Source: Ramazzottius varieornatus (Eukaryota; Tardigrada; Eutardigrada; Parachela; Ramazzottiidae). Taken from it: a DNA stretch of 64,000 bases. Within the stretch, counting starts at the first letter, position 1. Every line of letters starts with the position of its first letter. Location of the stretch: NCBI GenBank assembly GCA_001949185.1, contig BDGG01000002.1, positions 7,220,772 through 7,284,771 of the forward strand, given 5' to 3'. The position numbers and the translations under genes are program-made. Below, piece after piece: positions 54,597-64,000 of this stretch. Below the pieces are notes generated by a model. That model did no database searches, had not been told where the DNA came from, and saw only the letters and a program-made list of their open reading frames with translations.

Positions 54597-55912
54597 ATGT
54601 CGACGTGGACCAGGACAAGCAAAGCACAGCAAAGGATCCACAAAGAAAGATCCCAGGTACGATTGCTCTGGCCAGCTCGGCGGCGCTCGCATAACAACTG
54701 TCTGGACTTTCGACTTGCCTATAATTATGAATACATTTGAGTTAGTGGAAACACTTTGAGGAAATCAAGATATTATCTGTTGCAGCCGGAAAGTCGGCAG
54801 AAGCTTGGATTCCTCGAGAAGAAGAAAGACTATAAACTCCGGGCAGCGTATGCATTTTGAACCGTTCTGTTTCGGGTACGGGCTAAGTGGGAACCATTTT
54901 GTTTTGATATGCAGGGATCATGAACGGAAGAAAACCACTATCAAAGCACTACGGCAGAAGGCACTAGATCGCAATCCTGATGAGTTTTATTTCCATATGC
55001 ATAATTCCAAAGTCGAGGTAAGTTTTACAGCGAATTTTGCACGTATGAATATTCCGTAACGTCTTTCGATTTTCGAATGCCGCTCTAAATACATATGCAT
55101 AATCTTGCTTCCAGAATGGGAAACATATGGAGAAGAAAAAGAAGGATGATGATACGGATGAACAGATGATGCTTCTGCAAAGCCAGAATCTTGCTTATAT
55201 CAGGTCTAAATGTGTCGCGGAACAAAAGGTACGTACTGAAGCGAGTACCCGTGTAACCTCTTCCGGTCGTGAATGCTCTGTGTTATGTGCCCAACCTATT
55301 CCCTCTGCTTCTCTTGTCAGAAAATTGACCGACTGAAATCATCGCTGTCCATGACATTCACGGGAAAAGCTGGATCGAAGCATAAGTTCTTTGCGGAAGA
55401 TGGTAAAGAGAAACAGGACTTGTCCCAGAAACTGCTACAGCAAATGGTCAGTTCGACGGGAACGCAACCTCAAGACGAAAGCTGGGAAACGCTTACAGAT
55501 AGCGAGAAGGTATGGTACTGTATTACCGGATATGTGTGCGACTTGCTCTCAGAAACAATCTCTATCTAGTGGATTGCCACTTGGTGCTGCTCGTATTCTA
55601 GACCCTGGCGAAGCAACGGCGGAAATCCGTGAAGGAGCTGGAGCAGCGTATGGCAAGGGAAAAGCAGCTGAGGATAACGGAGCAGAAACTTCAAGTCCGC
55701 AAGCTCTTACTGGTATGATAAATTGTTGTGTTACAGACTGTAGGCTTCCAACGGACTCCTTTTATTCGTATCTGTCTCAAAAACCGATCTTGTTCACAGT
55801 ACGAAAAACCCTCGCCTTTTCATTATAGGGTAAAACTAAACCGATAAGGCTGAAAGACGCATCCAAAGACGCACCAGCTGTGTACAAATGGGAGTTCTCT
55901 CGTAAACGCTAA
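54597..55912 (+). CDS. UTP11: UTP11, U3 snoRNP / SSU processome protein
   Basis: Seven exons: 54597-54656, 54786-54847, 54915-55017, 55115-55228, 55321-55509, 55602-55712 and 55829-55912, giving 240 residues (human 253). The conserved N-terminus is present: QRIHKERSQ, then PESRQKLGFLEKKKDYKLRA, HERKKTTIKALRQKALDRNP and DEFYFHMHNSKVE. A Lys-rich helical middle follows. The C-terminal block (TLAKQRRKSVKELEQR, VYKWEFSRKR) is typical of the family. The protein acts in the nucleolus in 18S rRNA processing. The start was chosen because the first exon encodes the conserved RxHKERSQ in phase. It is convergent with MRPS9, 134 bp away. Confidence 0.95.
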
Positions 55913-56046
55913 CATCACTACGTATCAGACACACTACCGGTCGGCGCAACCATTCTGGCCAAACCTGCAGACGTCCCACAGCCACAGGAAAAGAATACCG
56001 CGTTGTGAGTACTACCGTTTTCTCCTGAAAGAGGGAATGATTAGAA

Positions 56047-58392
56047 TTACAGTGTTGCGCAATGTTCAGTTTCGAGAACGGGTTGTAGTAGTTGAACGAA
56101 CCATTGGGGTTTCGAGCGAGCTCCAGTATAAGCATATTTTTTCCTTTCCTTTACTCGCTTGTCGTGAGTGAGCAAACCAGCTGCAAAATTCACAGAAAAG
56201 GTAGAACTTCGAAGATTCACATAGTACTGTACAAAAGCCATCAGCCGACATTACCTTGCCGCATCAGCTCGAGTTCTTCGCTGGTGACGAATGCAGTAAG
56301 GCACCTCGAAATGCCCTCCCGGATTGCTTGCGCTTTGGAAGAATTGCCGCCAAACTCCGCTCGGGCGATTACATCAAAGTCATACAGTTTGTTCAAAAAC
56401 TGAAGTGGAAACATGACTTGCGTTCTGCAATACAAGCACGGGATTCATTCCAAGTACGAGAGAGATAGTCTGCAGCTAAGATGATCTTAGCGTAAAGGCC
56501 GACTGTTGCTACTGTTCCCGCTGCCAGATACTAACCTGTCTTGCACTCGGGGAAAGAATAACAAATCCTGCCCGTTAATGTCGTACTTCCCAGTTCCTTG
56601 TTTGAGAGTAACCCAAGCGTGACACGACTTTTTCGTTGCTAAAAAGATAACGACTGTAAGCTACGGCGCGCACAGCTTTTGTCGAAGGAAGAAGTATCTC
56701 ATTACCGTGGGATTCTGCGTAAGATTTGCCGCTGTCATCTTTCTTGGGCTACGAATAAAGAAAGTGAGGCGTGAAGTACCCAAACAGCGAATCTCGTTTG
56801 CTCCTACTTACCACAGGAGGTGCAAGGTCTTTAGTTTCCGCAATAAGAACCTGTCGATACTTCTTGATAAATTCTTCGACTCTGTAGGCATAGGGGTGCC
56901 GTAGCAGCCTCTCCATCGTCAACACGAATCGTCGATACTAAAGCAACACGATCATAATTATGTCAAACATGTGTGTGCTGAACCATTATAATGGCCACAT
57001 ACATCGTGATCGCTTATCTTCTCCAGCAGCATCTTGCTCATCTCGTCTTTCGATTTCCAAGCAGTCCCCGTTAGGTCTCTGTATGTGGAGATCGCGAAAG
57101 TTTTACGGTGTACCAAGCAGCAGGCTGGAAATGAACACGTTAAGAGCGGCTAAACTTACATCTGCTTCTCTGGTGGCACCTTCCCTTTTCTAACACGTTC
57201 ATCTTCCAGATCGTCCAGTTGCCTTGTCCAGTTCGCTGCATCCTAAAGCGCAAAAAGCAACATTGAACTCTGTGAAGACAACATAGCTTTGCGAACACCG
57301 TCGGCGTACGTATAACACTTGATAGTAGTTCGGGAGACCGGTATAAAATAACGAGCGAAACGGTCTTCCGTCGATGCCAAACTGAGCCTCTGCAATGACA
57401 AAAGACAGTCTCGGACCATGGATTCCTTGATATGATGTTCAAAGTCTAAGATATGTACCTTTTTCTTGAGGGAAGACTTCCTGCGGTGGCTGTAACAAAT
57501 TGAAAACATCGTGACGAGTTCAAGAACGAGCTTGCTGGAACGAATGGGCTCACCTTCATTAAAGGACGAGATCTTCTTGAAAACAGGTTCGACGGAAGCA
57601 AGTATCGGATAGAATCCTATGGGAACCAAACAGAGCCACATTTTACATATTTGCTCGGCAGAGCAATAAATAGCTAAGCTAAGGCGTATGCGAGTCTCCT
57701 CATAAGGAGCTATCGGAAATACAGAGCTTACATCAATATCTTCTTGTGAGAAGGTCTCCACGTCTTCGCCCATCATATTCGCTAGATGTCGACGACAAAT
57801 CTCGAAATCCTGCTGCTGCTGCTTCATGAACATATCTAAGAGAAACGAAAGCATGTATGTGCAATCTGTCTGAATTTTCTGAAACTCTCCACAAGGTGAA
57901 ATGGATCTCGCTTCCGGTCACTCACTATGCGCTTGCGCTCTTTCCAGATACGATCGCATAGCCCTGTTGACTTTCACTTTGGGATCTGCAAAATATAGTC
58001 TTAAGGCTCCATCCCACATCCCATAATTTGAATCGATCGACGGGAGACTTCGCAGGGAAGCCTGGTCAGCTGTACCTGCTTCGTTCAGATGGGCATTTTT
58101 GACGAATTCCGAAACCGCTGCACCTGACAGTTTCCGTGGCGCGTTTGCGTCGCTCGGCGAGTTCGAAGACATCCTCGGACTGCCTGATACCGAGCTTACA
58201 CCACGATATCCTTTCTACCAAGAGGAACAACGTACAGTCGAAGGCGGACTGTCGGAGGCAAATACACTAGTTGCAGAATGTTATTAATCTCACCCATGAA
58301 GTCCTGCTTGGTCCGGCATACCGCGTGGCTTGGTCCAGCAACAAGCGCAAGTGCGATGTGGTCCATCTCACTCCCTTGGCCAGCTCCGACAT
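56047..58392 (-). CDS. MRPS9: Mitochondrial small-subunit ribosomal protein uS9m
   Basis: Thirteen exons: 58294-58392, 57926-58214, 57732-57835, 57554-57616, 57459-57489, 57310-57389, 57160-57242, 57003-57078, 56812-56937, 56706-56748, 56536-56638, 56255-56424 and 56047-56180, giving 466 residues (human 396). The N-terminus is a presequence-like amphipathic segment (GVRWTTSHLRLLLDQATR). Family blocks are RRHLANMMGEDVETFSQEDI, DGRPFRSLFYTG and SKDEMSKMLLEKISDHD. The S9 domain proper shows GTGKYDINGQDLLFFP, the GG-x-S-x-x-QA-x-A-x-R signature in GGNSSKAQAIREGISR, and a basic tail (RVKERKKYAYTGARSK). The intron density (12) is high for this window. The first exon is inferred from phase and composition. 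Confidence 0.93.
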
Positions 58393-58895
58393 CCTGAAGC
58401 CTACCCCAGGTTTCTCCCGTGCAATAATTCGAAGCAACAAGTCTTGGCAAGATGGAGTTGCAGTGAGGTAACTCAGACCAGTACCAGAGGGGGATGCCAG
58501 TACTTTGCAAAAACGAAAGTAAAGTGAATCATCCCCCGCGACTCAATCAGGAGGAGATGCTCCACCAATAAGAATCCCAGACCGTGTACCAAAACACATG
58601 ACGTATGAGGCGTTTGGTAGGTCATACTGGTACCGCCATAGCGTGATCTGCGATTTTGCGCAGGCGGAGCTCGTAGTTTTCGCTTGATACTTGATTGACC
58701 ATGTTCCAGAGTTTTGAATTTGAAACTGCTATTTTAATATCCCAACTCTTTTTCCGCGATCCTTCTTCTGATTCCCTGCTTTGTGGTTCGTACCTCGTAC
58801 TCACAAATCTCGTTGTGCTATCTGGTTGTCTGTATTTTCGGATTCAACCGATCCGGACTCGCACTAGGACAGATCTGTGGCCCTGCGGAAACATC

Positions 58896-59689
58896 ATGAA
58901 ACTCCAGTGTCCAGCCATGTGTTGTCTTTCCTTGTTGACTATTCTCATATTCCGTGATGTTTACGCAAACGATACAGATAAACCGTCTTCCGCCTCCCCT
59001 AAGAAGAAGAAATCCTTGTTAGACTACAATGACGCAGACATGGAACGCATTTACGACGAATGGGAGGTTGGTGAATGAAAATTAGTTGCTGTGTTCCGGA
59101 CCGTTACATCACGCACCACTTGATGAAACAACGCTGATTCGCGATGACGTACTGCGCGACTCTCAGTGTTAATCAGCTTTATCGTTGTGCACTTGCAGAA
59201 GGACGAAGAGCCTCTGGCGGAAGATGAGCTACCAGAACATTTACGACCACCGCCTCAGATGGATTTCAGCAAGCTAGACATCAGTAATCCCGAGAATATC
59301 CTAAAGTTGTCGAAAAAGAGCAAGTCCTTGATGATGTTCGTGACCGTAAACGGGAACCCAACAAAGGACGAACTGGAAAGCATAACCTCTTTATGGCACG
59401 GCGCACTCTTTAATATGCATCTGGAAACACAAAGGTTCGCTCGTGCTAAAATAATTGGCTATCATTTGACTTGATATGCGATGTCTCATTTATTCTTCTG
59501 TGTAGGTTTCTTATAGACGAGAAGCGAGCCATATTCATGTTCAAGGATGGATCTAAAGCTTGGGAAGCTAAGGACTTTCTAGTTGACCAAAACCGCTGTG
59601 AAGAAGTCTCGATTGAAAACAAGTCTTATCCAGGAAAACATGCAACGAGAAAGTCTTCCGAAAACGAGAATGCTAAAACTGAACTCTGA
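58896..59689 (+). CDS. MESD: MESD/Boca, LRP-receptor ER chaperone
   Basis: Three exons: 58896-59066, 59199-59434 and 59506-59689, giving 196 residues. A signal peptide (KLQCPAMCCLSLLTILIF) is followed by KKKSLLDYNDADMERIYDEW. The core is FSKLDISNPENILKLSKKSK, LMMFVTVNGNPTKDE and ETQRFLIDEKRAIFMFKDGS. MESD folds LRP5/6-type and other LDL-receptor-family proteins in the ER and so is needed for Wnt signalling. The C-terminus is KTEL, a variant of the KDEL/REDL retrieval signal. It is divergent from MRPS9 (about 500 bp gap). Confidence 0.95.
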
Positions 59690-60465
59690 ATTCTTGTTTC
59701 AGAACTGCTCCGATTCTTTAACAGGTTTATCCACGTCGGCTTGTTAAAACTTAAAACGATAAAACGGAAAGTCGGACAATAGAGCGTTCACGCGACAACT
59801 ATAAAATCATACGACGTGCCGCTGGAAAAGACTATTAGAATACAATGGCAATGGCTTGAAACTGCGGAAGACAACAAGTATCTGAAACGTAATTACAGCG
59901 ATAATTGAAAAAAAAGTCAATAGGGGCATGTCCGCCCATCCGTCCAGGAGACGGACGCGTTCGCACCATTCTCCGATTACAGAAAAAGGCGCAGCACGTC
60001 TCCCCTCGGCTGATTCCGAGTCAGTAATCATCGCTGAGCCGTGATGCCGGAACCCATAGAGATCACGCTTCCCATCAATACTTCAGTGCCATTGTGAGGA
60101 CAGGATGTGATTACGGCATGATTGGTTGACTTTGAATGGGACTAGGAGTAGGAGAGCTACATGGGCAAGGGACGTACTTCATCCGATCTGGAGCTATCGG
60201 AACCTGCTACCCTAGTTGGCTTCCACGTCAGTCGCTGTCGTCTTCATGACTAGCCAACTGCGTCTTGGAACGAAGGATGGACGGAACAAGAGACTTATCT
60301 TGCAGTATTCCATGCCTGGAAAGAAAGCGCCACTTGCGAGAACAACCTTGTGGACTTTGTCTGCCGAGCTCCTAAATTCTGATCAATAATGAGTCAAAAA
60401 TTTCATAGGCTATCGGAATGTGTGCACGCCGCACGCTAAGTTAGCTGATAGAGCAAAAGACGTCA
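59690..60465. other. Convergent intergenic region, MESD / phosducin-like
   Basis: About 0.78 kb between convergent genes. It holds a solitary half of the GTGGCGCAC foldback (60326-60372: gcgccacttgcgagaac ... gtctgccgagctcc) without its partner arm. I see nothing else. Confidence 0.45.
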
Positions 60466-61671
60466 TTATGATCCGATGATTGACTGAAAATGACTTGGAG
60501 GCACGTACTCAATGAGAAAGCTCTCGACATCGGATCCATAGATCTCGTCGCCAAATTCCTTGACAAGCTGGACGTAATTCCCAATTAACTCCCCATTCTT
60601 GTAGGCTTGTAGGGCAGGCAGGCCGACACTCCTGAATCTGCTGCTCACATTTAGCTACAAGGCAAAAAGCACCCCATCAGATTAATCTGCGAGCGAAGCT
60701 CAATCACGACGGAAGTTAATCCATGTTTTTCTTCTCTGTTACCAATGAAGATTTGATCTGGCAAAATTTGACATTGGAGTATTCCGACGCGAGATATTTC
60801 ATGCAGTTTTTCATACTGGAACAGCCTGCAGCCTTGTCTTCGTAGAGTAGCACTACGACTAACGATCCTTTCGGACCTTTCTCCGTGTTCTCCAGGAAGG
60901 CGTCTACCGAGTCAAGCTCGTGGACGGCGCCAAATACGGACACCGACCGTATTTTGGAAGACATTAGCTCCTGCATTCGCTTCTCGAGGTACTCCTTTAG
61001 TATCTCATCCTCTGATTCAGGTTCCGTCGCGAGAGCCTCATCTTTTTCCGCCTGCTTCTTTTTCTCCTTCTCATCGTCAAGCTGTAAGAAAAACCACATC
61101 AGTCATCATCAATCACACTATCCCAGAAACATGGTTCACTGCGTAGCATCCATCTAAGTTCCATGGCTAACTGTTCCATTAGGTAACAGTCGCTAATGCA
61201 GTAACTGACAGAAAGCGGACCGGAAGTCAGGAGAACTTACGTGTGATCGGCAAGTCGTGGAGAGTTTATTGGCCAGGGTTATCCGTTCTTGGTCTTGTTG
61301 CTGCTTCTTCTCAGTTTCCAGCTGCTTGAAACGTTGCCAATCTCGTATGACTCCTTTAGGGCCGGTCTGCAAACAAAGTCTCATGACAGATTTAGTTAGT
61401 AAACAGGACGAATTCTAGTATATGTGGTTTGTTTGCACCGGGCCACCGGAAACGGAAAATAAGAAAGATCGCTTACGTTGGTGCTGTATCCTTCCCATTC
61501 ACGCACAACCTTTTCAGGTATAAATTTCAGTTTATTACTTCTGGCAGATGTGGCAGATCCATCCTGTGGTTCGTCTCCATCTCCTTCATCCTTCTTGTCG
61601 TCCTCGTCCTCGCTGCTACTGCAATAACATTGCTTCTTCTCTCCGAGAATCTTGTCCTCTAGTGTGGTCAT
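60466..61671 (-). CDS. PDCL: Phosducin-like protein (PhLP1 type)
   Basis: Four exons: 61477-61671, 61241-61366, 60743-61081 and 60466-60654, giving 282 residues. The start TTLEDKILGEKKQ and an acidic stretch (SSSEDEDDKKDEGDGDE) precede the diagnostic TGPKGVIRDWQRFKQLE of the phosducin family, a G-beta-gamma contact helix. The thioredoxin-like domain follows (SVFGAVHELDSVDAFL, VVVLLYEDKAAGCSSM, NVKFCQIKSSL, GLPALQAYKNGELIGN). PhLP1 assists CCT in folding G-beta and assembling G-beta-gamma. The acidic stretch contains CK2-like SSSEDED sites, as in vertebrate PhLP1, where phosphorylation controls assembly. Confidence 0.95.
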
Positions 61672-62394
61672 CCTAACGTCCTTCTCCTGCAATAACGCTT
61701 CGAATCAAGGCAGGTCGGATCCAACAATACGCAAATCGATCCTGGAGGAGTACCCGATGAATCGCGCGATGATGGACTGGCGCTGATCTGGAAGAAAAGA
61801 TGAGGGACGAGACTGAGGTGCGAGAGGCTGACACTCGGACTGGGAGACTCAGCTGTTATGTTGTGTTATGTCAGCGATGCAATGGACGTCACTGCGTACC
61901 GACGCCGATGACAGTATATACACGCGGACACGACAGCAAGATAGCAGGCGGCGCACCGGGTTTCTGCAAAAACGTGAGAAGCTCAGGACACCAGGCAGAA
62001 GACCTTGAGATAAAAGACCGGCATTTTATAACTTCTGATAATCACAGTGTTGCTTTATGCACTCTCCGAACCGAAGCGCTGGAATTTTTCGATGTGAACG
62101 GAAAGCGAAAGCTTTACCGAGAAAGGCCACGCAGTTGTCGCGTGCGCCATGATTTTTGTAAGGAAAGCATTCCGAAGCAAGTAGACACACAAACATAAAA
62201 CAATATCTATACGAGTGGGCTGTCGGGAGCTCCTTTCCATCCCCGCAACGGGTCTACGGCAGCTGCCACAGTACATGTTCCATGCAAACTAGTGCCGGAG
62301 TAAGTCTCACATAGCTGCCCATTTGCCAGACGTGGCTAGAAACCACTAAGGACCGAACCTAAACTGAAAAGCAATATCGAAAACATGTCTATGA
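61672..62394. other. Intergenic region, phosducin-like / NAPE-PLD
   Basis: About 0.7 kb between two minus-strand genes, holding the PDCL promoter and the NAPE-PLD 3' flank. A 132-codon plus-strand ORF (61800-62198) has no recognisable features. Confidence 0.4.
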
Positions 62395-63985
62395 CTAAAA
62401 CGATAACGATTCGCCATGGCGAACTGCCATGAAGTCTTCCGCCCGGACGTTCGCATCCTTCAGGCTTTGCGCCAGCCGAATCGGGGGCTCCAAATATGGC
62501 TACAAAGTAAAAGAGTAAAGAGTGAAGACCAATGTAGCGGAGTGAATTCGTTTTTGACTCAAACATACCTCCGACGTCAGCGTAAATGTTCCCCAGTGGA
62601 TCGCAAGAGACTTCTTGCACCGCACGTCCTGATGTATCTGCACGGATTCTTCCGGCATTACATGCGCGAACTTCATGAACGCACGAGGCTCTGTAAAAAA
62701 GGGGACACTGCAGTCACAGTACCGCGGCCCTAATTGGAGAGCACGCGTGTCAAGAACTAATTACCATACGCTCCAATTGGGATAGCAGCGCCATCAAACG
62801 GACCGTAAACTTTCCCGATTTCGCGAAAAGCTGTGCAGTATCCGGTGTCACCAGGAAAGAAAAATCGATGCCTCGGTCCAATGACGCACCAGCTTCCCCA
62901 AAGCTGCTTATTTGTGTCAAATATCCCTCGTCGACACCTGGAAGGCAAAATCACAGAACTTTCACTCTGAATATGGTAAATCGTCCTCGACGAAAAAAAT
63001 ACCAGTGCTGTGTGGGCGTGAACGCGACGACGATGTCCGTTCCAGGTATCTTGTCTTCTTCCCACCATTTCATCTCGACCACATTCTCACAACCTCGAGC
63101 GCGCATCCAGGAACCCGTATTAGCTGGAACATACCATCGCAGCGCTTTGCCAAAACGCTGGTTCAGCTTCACGACGGACTGGACATCCAGGTGATCGTAG
63201 TGATTATGACTAATCACACAGGCGTCGATGTGGGGCAGCTCGTCGATCGAACAGGGAGGCGGCCGGAACCTGAAAGAACCCAACTCAAAGAACCGTAAAT
63301 ACTTTTCGATTTCGAGGTTGTCGCAAAGGACAAAGACAGACAACACAAAATACATCATGGGACTTTTATTCATAGAAAAATCTCAACACTTTAGCGCACC
63401 TCTTTGCACCAAACCAGCTATCAAAAGGCGAGCACCTGCAACGATGAGAAACGTCTTGTATCAGCAGTCTTAGCTGTGGATCGAAATGACTGGTCGTTAT
63501 TGTCAGCCATAACAGTGCGTAATGACTACCGATTGCTGAATATGGGATCGCAGATGATGCCTACTCCATCCATCTACCGATCGAAGAAAGAAATGCTGCG
63601 AGATTCATTCAAAACTCAAAGAAAATCAAAACACGTACCTGCACGACGACGGTTGCATGTCCTGGTTAGCACAAAAACGGTTAGCGTTAAAACTTCGGAG
63701 AAGCACGGCAAAATTAGCTTGTCCTCTCTTTACCAAACCTTCCCTACCTATCCACGTCATCTTTGACTCCGGTGCACCGTGCTTTGTCCTGACGGTGAAA
63801 TCCGGAGTGATCACGGGTAATGTTCGCTCTAGTTCCTACAACATAAGAATACAGATGACATAGAGTGCAACCGAAGCTCTGTATATTGTTTCGGGGTGAC
63901 TTTTGAGATCTTACGGCAAGGTTCGTTGGTACAGCAGCAAGTCGTTTCATTTTTGTGACTGCCAACCAGAAGAATCGGACCAGTT
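62395..63985 (-). CDS. NAPEPLD: N-acyl-phosphatidylethanolamine phospholipase D (partial, 5' end outside)
   Basis: Nine visible exons: 63915-63985, 63748-63835, 63639-63661, 63530-63573, 63400-63435, 63003-63269, 62765-62937, 62569-62690 and 62395-62499, about 308 residues. The 5' exons lie beyond 64000. It is a metallo-beta-lactamase fold: [23 protein letters not shown], then the zinc motif [67 protein letters not shown] and the terminal [11 protein letters not shown] follow. These match animal NAPE-PLD almost throughout. The enzyme releases N-acylethanolamines (anandamide-type lipids) from NAPE in membranes. The micro-exons (23, 36 and 44 bp) are supported by exact phase joins. Confidence 0.95.
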
Positions 63986-64000
63986 CTGAAAACCCAGGGG

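Noticed and set aside
54491-54697. Minus-strand ORF with a signal-like hydrophobic start and Trp-rich end, tempting as a peptide precursor
   Set aside because: It lies antisense over UTP11 exon 1 (54597-54656), whose plus-strand reading is clearly conserved. The hydrophobic run is a shadow of that exon.
60326-60372. Possible eleventh full foldback copy
   Set aside because: Only one arm is recognisable, so it is recorded as a solitary half and not counted as an intergenic full copy.
1-64000. Prokaryotic-type systems (operons, CRISPR arrays, prophage)
   Set aside because: Introns, animal gene families and eukaryotic transposons throughout; no direct-repeat/spacer arrays seen.

Overview
This is eukaryotic nuclear DNA from a compact invertebrate genome. 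Genes alternate on both strands, coding exons are mostly 30-500 bp, and introns are mostly 60-250 bp with GT...AG ends. The proteins are animal-specific: an ADAM protease, cortactin, rolling-stone, a neuropeptide-type GPCR, MESD, NAPE-PLD and a DUF7042-7045-type secreted protein. An ecdysozoan is likely. The compact genes with many introns would suit a tardigrade, but that is inference, and no marker in the window fixes the phylum. Exon boundaries were placed by hand from splice sites, reading phase and remembered family conservation. Every multi-exon model below keeps an open frame across all junctions.

Layout: 1-5.2 kb holds the 3' end of an ADAM gene (+) and a nuclear-looking zinc/OB plus Tudor-like gene (-). 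5.2-6.3 kb is a divergent promoter region with an 81-bp tandem duplication, a hAT-type MITE and an array of AGGTCA half-sites. 6.3-11.4 kb holds cortactin and taspase-1 (both +). 11.4-15.4 kb holds an SLC22-type transporter and a rolling-stone-like membrane protein (both -). 15.9-16.7 kb is a TA-flanked transposon remnant. 16.8-26.7 kb holds ATPAF2 (-), DCN1-like (+), a peptide-type GPCR (-) and kinesin-2 KIF3A (-). 27.5-28.3 kb holds an unrecognised secreted protein (+). 29.1-35.2 kb holds a mosaic EGF/mucin/trypsin protease (+), a CTR-family protein (+) and a Ly6-like GPI protein (-). 37.7-49.4 kb is one long minus-strand gene of the DUF7042-7045 type with two introns over 4 kb, one of which encloses a small secreted Cys-rich ORF. 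51.1-53.5 kb is a decayed pogo/Tigger transposon with 150-bp inverted repeats. 54.6-64 kb is gene-dense again: UTP11 (+), MRPS9 (-), MESD (+), phosducin-like (-) and the 3' part of NAPE-PLD (-).

The neighbours do not form a pathway; this is an ordinary mix of housekeeping and cell-surface genes. The strongest unexplained signal is repetitive. A family of roughly 100-130 bp foldback elements, whose arms carry GTGGCGCAC, occurs at least ten times, and every clear copy lies inside an intron. A second hairpin family (ACCTGCATAC ... GTATGCAGGT) is also found only in introns here. These are candidates for intron-targeting or intron-generating elements, or for hairpin-RNA sources.
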